Part shown: positions 60,123 to 64,000 of the stretch, in pieces
How the letters are laid out: every line of letters begins with the position of its first letter
Numbering within the stretch: position 1 is the stretch's first letter
DNA from: Cupriavidus basilensis
GTDB taxonomy: Bacteria; Pseudomonadota; Gammaproteobacteria; Burkholderiales; Burkholderiaceae
DNA length: 64,000 nucleotides
NCBI RefSeq assembly: GCF_000876015.1
Contig: NZ_BBQM01000011.1
Span: 248,001-312,000, forward strand
Reading direction: 5' to 3'
The notes under the pieces: generated by a model
Seen by the model: the letters and a program-made list of their open reading frames with translations, nothing else
The model's database searches: none
Told to the model about the DNA's origin: nothing
Program-made: the position numbers and the translations under genes

Positions 60123-61652
60123 ATGTGCGGTATCGTCGGTGTGGTTTCCTCCACGCCCGTCAACCAATTGATTTACGACAGCCTGCTGCTGTTGCAACAT
60201 CGCGGACAGGATGCAGCCGGCATCGCTACCGCGAACGGCAGCACCTTCCACATGCACAAGGCCAATGGCCTGGTGCGAGACGTGTTTCGCACGCGCAACA
60301 TGCGCGGCCTGCCCGGCGCCGCCGGCATCGGCCAGGTGCGTTACCCCACTGCCGGCTCGGCTTCCAGCGAGGAAGAAGCCCAGCCGTTCTACGTCAACGC
60401 GCCCTATGGCGTGATCCTGGCCCACAACGGCAACCTGACCAACTGGAAACAGTTGCATGAGGAGCTGTTCAGCCGCGACCGCCGCCACATCAACACGCAT
60501 TCCGACACCGAGGTGCTGCTCAACGTGCTGGCCGACGAGCTGCAGCGCGCCAGCAGCGGCCTCGCGCTGGACCCGGCCACCATCTTCAGGGCCGTGGCCG
60601 GCATGCACCGCCGCGTGCGCGGCTCGTATGCCATCGCCGCGCAGATCGCCGGCTACGGCATGCTGGCGGTGCGCGACCCGTTCGGCATCCGTCCGCTGTG
60701 CCTGGGCAGCGTGGAAACGCCGACCGGCAAGGAATGGATGGTCGCCTCGGAATCGGTGGCGCTCGAAGGCATCGGCTACAAGCTCGAGCGCGACGTGGCG
60801 CCCGGCGAGGCCATCTTCATCGACCTCGACGGCAAGCTCTACACCCAGCAGTGCGCCGACAACCCGGTGCTCACGCCGTGCATCTTCGAGTACGTCTACC
60901 TGGCGCGCCCGGATTCGTGCATCGACGGCGTGCCGGTGTATGACGCGCGCCTGCGCATGGGCGACTACCTCGCCGAGAAGATCCGCAGCGAAATCTCCGG
61001 CGGCGACATCGACGTGGTGATGCCGATTCCCGACTCCAGCCGCCCGGCCGCCATGCAGGTGGCCAACCGGCTGGGCGTGGGCTACCGCGAGGGGTTCTTC
61101 AAGAACCGCTACGTGGGCCGCACCTTCATCATGCCGGGCCAGGCCGTGCGCAAGAAGTCGGTGCGCCAGAAGCTCAACGCGATGGGCGTGGAGTTCAAGG
61201 GCAAGAACGTGCTGATCGTGGACGACTCGATCGTGCGCGGCACCACCTCGTTCGAGATCGTGCAGATGGCGCGCGACGCCGGCGCCAACAAGGTGATCTT
61301 CGCCTCGGCCGCGCCGCCGGTGAAGTTCCCCAACGTCTACGGCATCGACATGCCCACGCGCAGCGAGCTGGTCGCCCACGGCCGCACGCACGAGGAAATC
61401 GCCCGCATCATCGGCGCCGACAAGCTGGTGTACCAGGACGTGGATGCGATGAAGCAGGCCGTGCGCGACATCAACCCCGCGCTCAAGGACTTCGATGCAT
61501 CGTGCTTCGACGGCCGCTACATCACCGGCGACATCGACGAGGCCTACCTGGAGCGCCTGGAAACGGCGCGCAGCCAGGCCGACCGCGACGGCACCAGCGG
61601 CGACACGGAACGCTCGCAGCTGCACCTGCAGCGCTCGGGCGGCAACGAGTAA
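60123..61652 (+). CDS. purF: amidophosphoribosyltransferase
   Basis: The 509-residue enzyme makes phosphoribosylamine from PRPP and glutamine, the first step of purine synthesis. Met1 is removed to expose the catalytic Cys2 (MCGIVGVVSS). LLLQHRGQDAAGIAT and IGQVRYPTAGS belong to the glutaminase domain, and VLIVDDSIVRGTTSFEIVQMARDAGA is the PRPP-binding loop. It is controlled in other bacteria by purine feedback; no PurR-type site was recognised here. Confidence 0.97.
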   Translation: MCGIVGVVSSTPVNQLIYDSLLLLQHRGQDAAGIATANGSTFHMHKANGLVRDVFRTRNMRGLPGAAGIGQVRYPTAGSASSEEEAQPFYVNAPYGVILAHNGNLTNWKQLHEELFSRDRRHINTHSDTEVLLNVLADELQRASSGLALDPATIFRAVAGMHRRVRGSYAIAAQIAGYGMLAVRDPFGIRPLCLGSVETPTGKEWMVASESVALEGIGYKLERDVAPGEAIFIDLDGKLYTQQCADNPVLTPCIFEYVYLARPDSCIDGVPVYDARLRMGDYLAEKIRSEISGGDIDVVMPIPDSSRPAAMQVANRLGVGYREGFFKNRYVGRTFIMPGQAVRKKSVRQKLNAMGVEFKGKNVLIVDDSIVRGTTSFEIVQMARDAGANKVIFASAAPPVKFPNVYGIDMPTRSELVAHGRTHEEIARIIGADKLVYQDVDAMKQAVRDINPALKDFDASCFDGRYITGDIDEAYLERLETARSQADRDGTSGDTERSQLHLQRSGGNE

Positions 61653-61688
61653 AGCCCGGCGGCCCGCGCGCGGGCCCGCGCCGCGCAG

Positions 61689-61717
61689 TTGACGCAGACG
61701 GGGCCCGGCCGTAACAT
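61689..61717 (+). promoter_or_regulatory. promoter of metZ leader
   Basis: TTGACG (61689-61694) and TAACAT (61712-61717) with the ideal 17-bp spacing. The transcript would start near 61724, leaving a leader of about 370 nt before metZ. Confidence 0.5.
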
Positions 61718-61725
61718 GGCCGGGC
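61703..61725 (+). terminator. hairpin after purF
   Basis: A perfect 8-bp stem (GCCCGGCC / GGCCGGGC), 7-nt loop, with GTCGATTTG after it. It overlaps the proposed metZ -10 box. Confidence 0.6.
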
Positions 61726-61958
61726 GTCGATTTGATTGTCAGCTTGCGGACGCGGGTCCTGCCGGGGCGCGATGTGGCGTGATGCCCCCGGACAGGAAAT
61801 GACCCGATACAGGGAAATGCCCGAAACAGCTAAAGCGGAAGGCCGGTTCCCGGTCGTGCGCGGCAACGGCACGAAGGCGAACCGGCAGTCCCGCCGCGGC
61901 GCGGAGCTTCGGGGCGCCTCGGCGCGTTTCGGAACCTTTCCCTCCCCCAGACACAAGC

Positions 61959-62007
61959 AGCCCGTCGATTCGGCCAGCCAGGCCAGCGGATCGCACGGGC
62001 TTTTTTG
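61959..62007 (+). terminator. intrinsic terminator inside the metZ leader
   Basis: AGCCCGT (61959-61965) pairs with ACGGGCT (61995-62001), extended by CGAT/ATCG across a one-base bulge, and is followed by a run of six T. It lies 87 nt before the metZ ATG, so transcripts from the upstream promoter must pass it. Confidence 0.7.
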
Positions 62008-62093
62008 TTGCCGCGCGTCCCGGCCCGGCCGGCGCGCGCACGACATTCAACGCTCATCACCGATAACCGCGCGGGTATCACCGCTTCCCCATC

Positions 62094-63299
62094 ATGAATG
62101 AACCGCTTCCTCTCGACTCCCTTGGCATCGATACGCTCGGCGTGCGCGCCGGCACCATGCGCAGCGAGTTCATGGAGCACTCGGAGGCGATGTACCTGAC
62201 CTCCAGCTTCTGCTTCAACAGCGCCGCCGAGGCCGCCGAGCGCTTCGCCAATTCGGAAACCGGCTTTACCTATTCGCGCTTCACCAATCCCACCGTGGCG
62301 ATGTTCCAGGCGCGCCTGGCCGCGCTGGAAGGCGCCGAGGCCTGCATGGCCACGGCATCGGGCATGAGCGCGATCATGTCGATCGTGATGTCGTCGATGC
62401 AGGCCGGCGACCACCTGGTCAGCTCGCGCGCCATCTTCGGCTCGACCATGACGCTGTTCTCGAACATCTTCGCCAAGTTCGGCGTCGAGACCACCTTCGT
62501 CGACGGCACCGACCTTGCCGCGTGGCGCGCCGCGGTCAAGCCCAACACCAGGCTGTTCTTCCTCGAGACGCCGTCCAACCCGCTCACCGAGGTGGCCGAC
62601 ATCGCCGCGGTGGCGGACATCGCCCACAATGCCGGCGCGCTGCTGGTGGTGGACAACTGCTTCTGTTCGCCGGCGCTGCAGCAGCCGATGAAGTTCGGCG
62701 CCGACATCGTGGTCCATTCGGCCACCAAGCACATCGACGGGCAGGGCCGCGTGCTCGGCGGCGCGGTGCTGGGCACGCACGACTTCATCATGGGCAAGGT
62801 CTTCCCGTTCGTGCGCACCGCAGGCCCGACGCTGTCGGCCTTCAACGCGTGGGTGCTGCTCAAGGGCATGGAAACGCTGGCGATCCGCATGGAGCGCCAC
62901 AGCCAGAGCGCGCTGGCGCTGGCGGAGTTCCTGGAGTCGCACCCGGCGGTCGCGCGCGTCTATCACCCGGCGCTGAAGTCGCACCCGCAATTCGACGTGG
63001 CCGCCCGCCAGCAGAGCGGCGGCGGCGCCATCGTCTCGTTCGAGCTCAAGGGCGACACGCCCGAGCAGCAGCGCGCCAACGCCTGGCGCGTGATCGACAG
63101 CACCCGCGTGTGCTCGATCACCGGCAACCTCGGCGACACGCGCACCACGCTCACGCATCCGTACACCACCACGCATGCGCGCGTCAGCGCCGAAGCCAAG
63201 GCCGCGGCCGGCATCGGCGAGGGCCTGATCCGCATGGCGGTGGGGCTGGAATCGGTGGCCGACCTGAAGGCCGACCTGCTGCGCGGCCTGCAGGGCTGA
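62094..63299 (+). CDS. metZ: O-succinylhomoserine sulfhydrylase
   Basis: The 401-residue PLP enzyme makes homocysteine directly from O-succinylhomoserine and sulfide. It belongs to the Cys/Met metabolism family: TSSFCFNSAAEAAERFANSETGFTYSRFTNPTVAMFQ, TASGMSAIMSIVMSSMQAGDHLVSS, and the PLP Lys212 in HSATKHIDGQGRVLGGAVLG. ADIVVHSATKHIDGQGR with the following GGAVLG is characteristic of MetZ rather than MetB. Linked to purF in many beta- and gamma-proteobacteria. Its long leader may regulate it. Confidence 0.93.
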   Translation: MNEPLPLDSLGIDTLGVRAGTMRSEFMEHSEAMYLTSSFCFNSAAEAAERFANSETGFTYSRFTNPTVAMFQARLAALEGAEACMATASGMSAIMSIVMSSMQAGDHLVSSRAIFGSTMTLFSNIFAKFGVETTFVDGTDLAAWRAAVKPNTRLFFLETPSNPLTEVADIAAVADIAHNAGALLVVDNCFCSPALQQPMKFGADIVVHSATKHIDGQGRVLGGAVLGTHDFIMGKVFPFVRTAGPTLSAFNAWVLLKGMETLAIRMERHSQSALALAEFLESHPAVARVYHPALKSHPQFDVAARQQSGGGAIVSFELKGDTPEQQRANAWRVIDSTRVCSITGNLGDTRTTLTHPYTTTHARVSAEAKAAAGIGEGLIRMAVGLESVADLKADLLRGLQG

Positions 63300-63329
63300 C
63301 GGCGGGGCCGGCGGCGCGGCGCCGGCAGT

Positions 63330-63584
63330 TCAGTCGCTGCCGGCCACGGCCTTCACGCCGGCCTTGGTGACGTCGTAGGTCGCCTCGACCGCGGTCGAGG
63401 TCACGCTGACGGCGGCCGAGCCGACCGTGGCTGCGGTGGACACCGCGGCGCTGCCCACCGCCACCGTGGCGCCGACCACGCTGCACGCGCCCAGCAGGGC
63501 AACGGCGGCAAGCGCGGCCGGCAGCGCGGCGCGGCGGGTCCAGCGGCCCGGCCCGGCGCCATCCTTCTTCGCGCGGCCGCTCAT
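63330..63584 (-). CDS. small lipoprotein
   Basis: The 84-residue protein has a basic start, a hydrophobic core and a lipobox LLGAC (Cys at residue 34), followed by a repetitive Val/Ala/Ser/Thr segment (VGATVAVGSAAVSTAATVGSAAVSVTSTAVEATYDVTKAGVKAVAG) that looks amphipathic and helical. It is probably anchored in an envelope membrane. The ATG overlaps the stop of the upstream ABC permease gene by 4 nt (ATGA), so it belongs to that operon. Function unknown. Confidence 0.75.
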   Translation of the reverse strand: MSGRAKKDGAGPGRWTRRAALPAALAAVALLGACSVVGATVAVGSAAVSTAATVGSAAVSVTSTAVEATYDVTKAGVKAVAGSD

Positions 63585-64000
63585 CGCAGCAGCCTGCGGC
63601 GCAGCAGCACCAGCGCCAGCACCAGCGCCGCCGCCGCGTAGGCGCCCAGCACCAGCGCGTGCAGCGCCAGGTCGTCGATCGGGCGTCCCAGCATGATGGG
63701 GCGGATCAGCGCCACCGCGTGCGCCAGCGGCAGGACCTGCGTGGCGGCCTGCGCGCCCGCGGGCAGTTGCTCGAGCGGGAAGAACACGCCGGACAGCAGC
63801 AGCATCGGCGTCATCACCAGGGTCTGGTAGAACATGAAGAAGTCGTAGCTCGGCGCCAGCGCCGTGACGATCATCGCCAGGCTGGCGAAGGCGATGCCCG
63901 CCAGCACGATCACCGGCAGCGCCAGCAGCGCGCCCGGCATGTGCGCGTAACCGAGCGCGCCCGCCACCAGCATGATGGCCAGGCCCGACAGCACCGCCTT
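63581..64000 (-). CDS. ABC-2 type transporter permease (3' part, cut by window edge)
   Basis: The frame is open through position 64000, so the gene begins outside. The visible 139 residues include about four membrane segments: an AVLSGLAIMLVAGALGY start, ALLALPVIVLAGIAFASLAMIVTALAPSYDFFMFYQTLVMTPMLLLSGVFFPLEQLP, LPLAHAVALIRPIMLGRP and a C-terminal helix ending LLRRRLLR. The SGVFFPLEQLP...PLAHAVALIRP pattern matches the NodJ/DrrB-type ABC-2 permeases that export polysaccharide or drug-like substrates with a separate ATPase, expected just upstream (to the right). Confidence 0.85.
   Translation of the reverse strand, partial: KAVLSGLAIMLVAGALGYAHMPGALLALPVIVLAGIAFASLAMIVTALAPSYDFFMFYQTLVMTPMLLLSGVFFPLEQLPAGAQAATQVLPLAHAVALIRPIMLGRPIDDLALHALVLGAYAAAALVLALVLLRRRLLR

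Larger units (their letters stand above)
61653..62093. other. purF-metZ intergenic region (441 bp)
   Basis: No gene was found. It carries the purF terminator, a promoter overlapping it, and a long putative metZ leader ending in a second terminator; see the separate entries. Confidence 0.55.

Noticed and set aside
61653..62093. SAM or SAH riboswitch upstream of metZ
   Set aside because: None of the conserved core segments of the SAM-I, SAM-II or SAH classes could be matched by eye; only promoter and terminator signals are supported.

Overview
The window is about 64 kb of GC-rich chromosome from a beta-proteobacterium of the Burkholderiaceae, most likely Cupriavidus or a close Ralstonia-type relative. 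The evidence is gene order and protein sequence. It carries mdh / GntR / sdhCDAB-sdhE-gltA, livKHMGF, leuC-entericidin-leuD-leuB-asd-fimV-truA, and trpF-trpB-DNA methyltransferase-trpA-accD-folC-dedD-cvpA-purF-metZ, all in the classic arrangement of that family. No rRNA, tRNA, CRISPR array or intact insertion sequence was recognised.

Region by region. Positions 1-4500 are an accessory patch of visibly lower GC. It holds unrecognised proteins, a gene interrupted by a stop codon, the tail of an Xre-type regulator, a 5'-truncated hypoxanthine-DNA glycosylase, and a vapBC toxin-antitoxin pair. Positions 4578-7461 hold a TetR regulator divergent from an unusual single-chain fusion of an FAD aromatic hydroxylase and an HSL-type esterase. 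Positions 7733-14337 look like a catabolic island of core-like composition: a beta-propeller lactonase divergent from an MFS transporter, a GntR regulator with two DNA-binding domains, an Ldh-family dehydrogenase, and a probably exported argininosuccinate-lyase-like enzyme that lacks the usual active-site histidine. Positions 14387-23098 carry a ParA-like ATPase, a PAS chemoreceptor behind a sigma-28-like promoter, a TPR membrane protein, a spermidine-synthase-like protein, a peptide-type binding protein, a TrmB-like methyltransferase, a DUF2863 protein and a 49-residue membrane protein.

Positions 23342-37278 are the TCA-cycle block. On the minus strand lie mdh, a CitE-like lyase, a fragment of 2-methylcitrate synthase (prpC), an MliC-like periplasmic protein, prpD and acnA. 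On the plus strand lie a GntR/UTRA regulator, sdhCDAB, sdhE and gltA. A 20-bp perfect palindrome in the mdh/gntR gap is the obvious operator candidate. Positions 37820-42791 encode a complete branched-chain amino acid ABC importer behind a long structured leader.

Positions 43067-64000 are biosynthetic and housekeeping. They include leucine synthesis, aspartate-semialdehyde dehydrogenase behind a short ORF whose last codons are rich in Thr, Ile and Lys (all products of that pathway), the polar hub protein FimV, and pseudouridine synthase TruA. Then come the trp operon with its embedded orphan DNA methyltransferase, fatty-acid (accD), folate (folC), division (dedD) and purine (cvpA-purF) genes, and metZ behind a roughly 370-nt leader with an internal terminator. 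The window ends in a lipoprotein gene and an ABC-2 permease cut by the right edge.

The most noteworthy candidates are the asd leader peptide, the hydroxylase-esterase fusion, the exported lyase with its tandem-HTH regulator, the decayed prpC start, and the leaders of metZ and livK. All assignments come from reading the sequence; no database search was possible.
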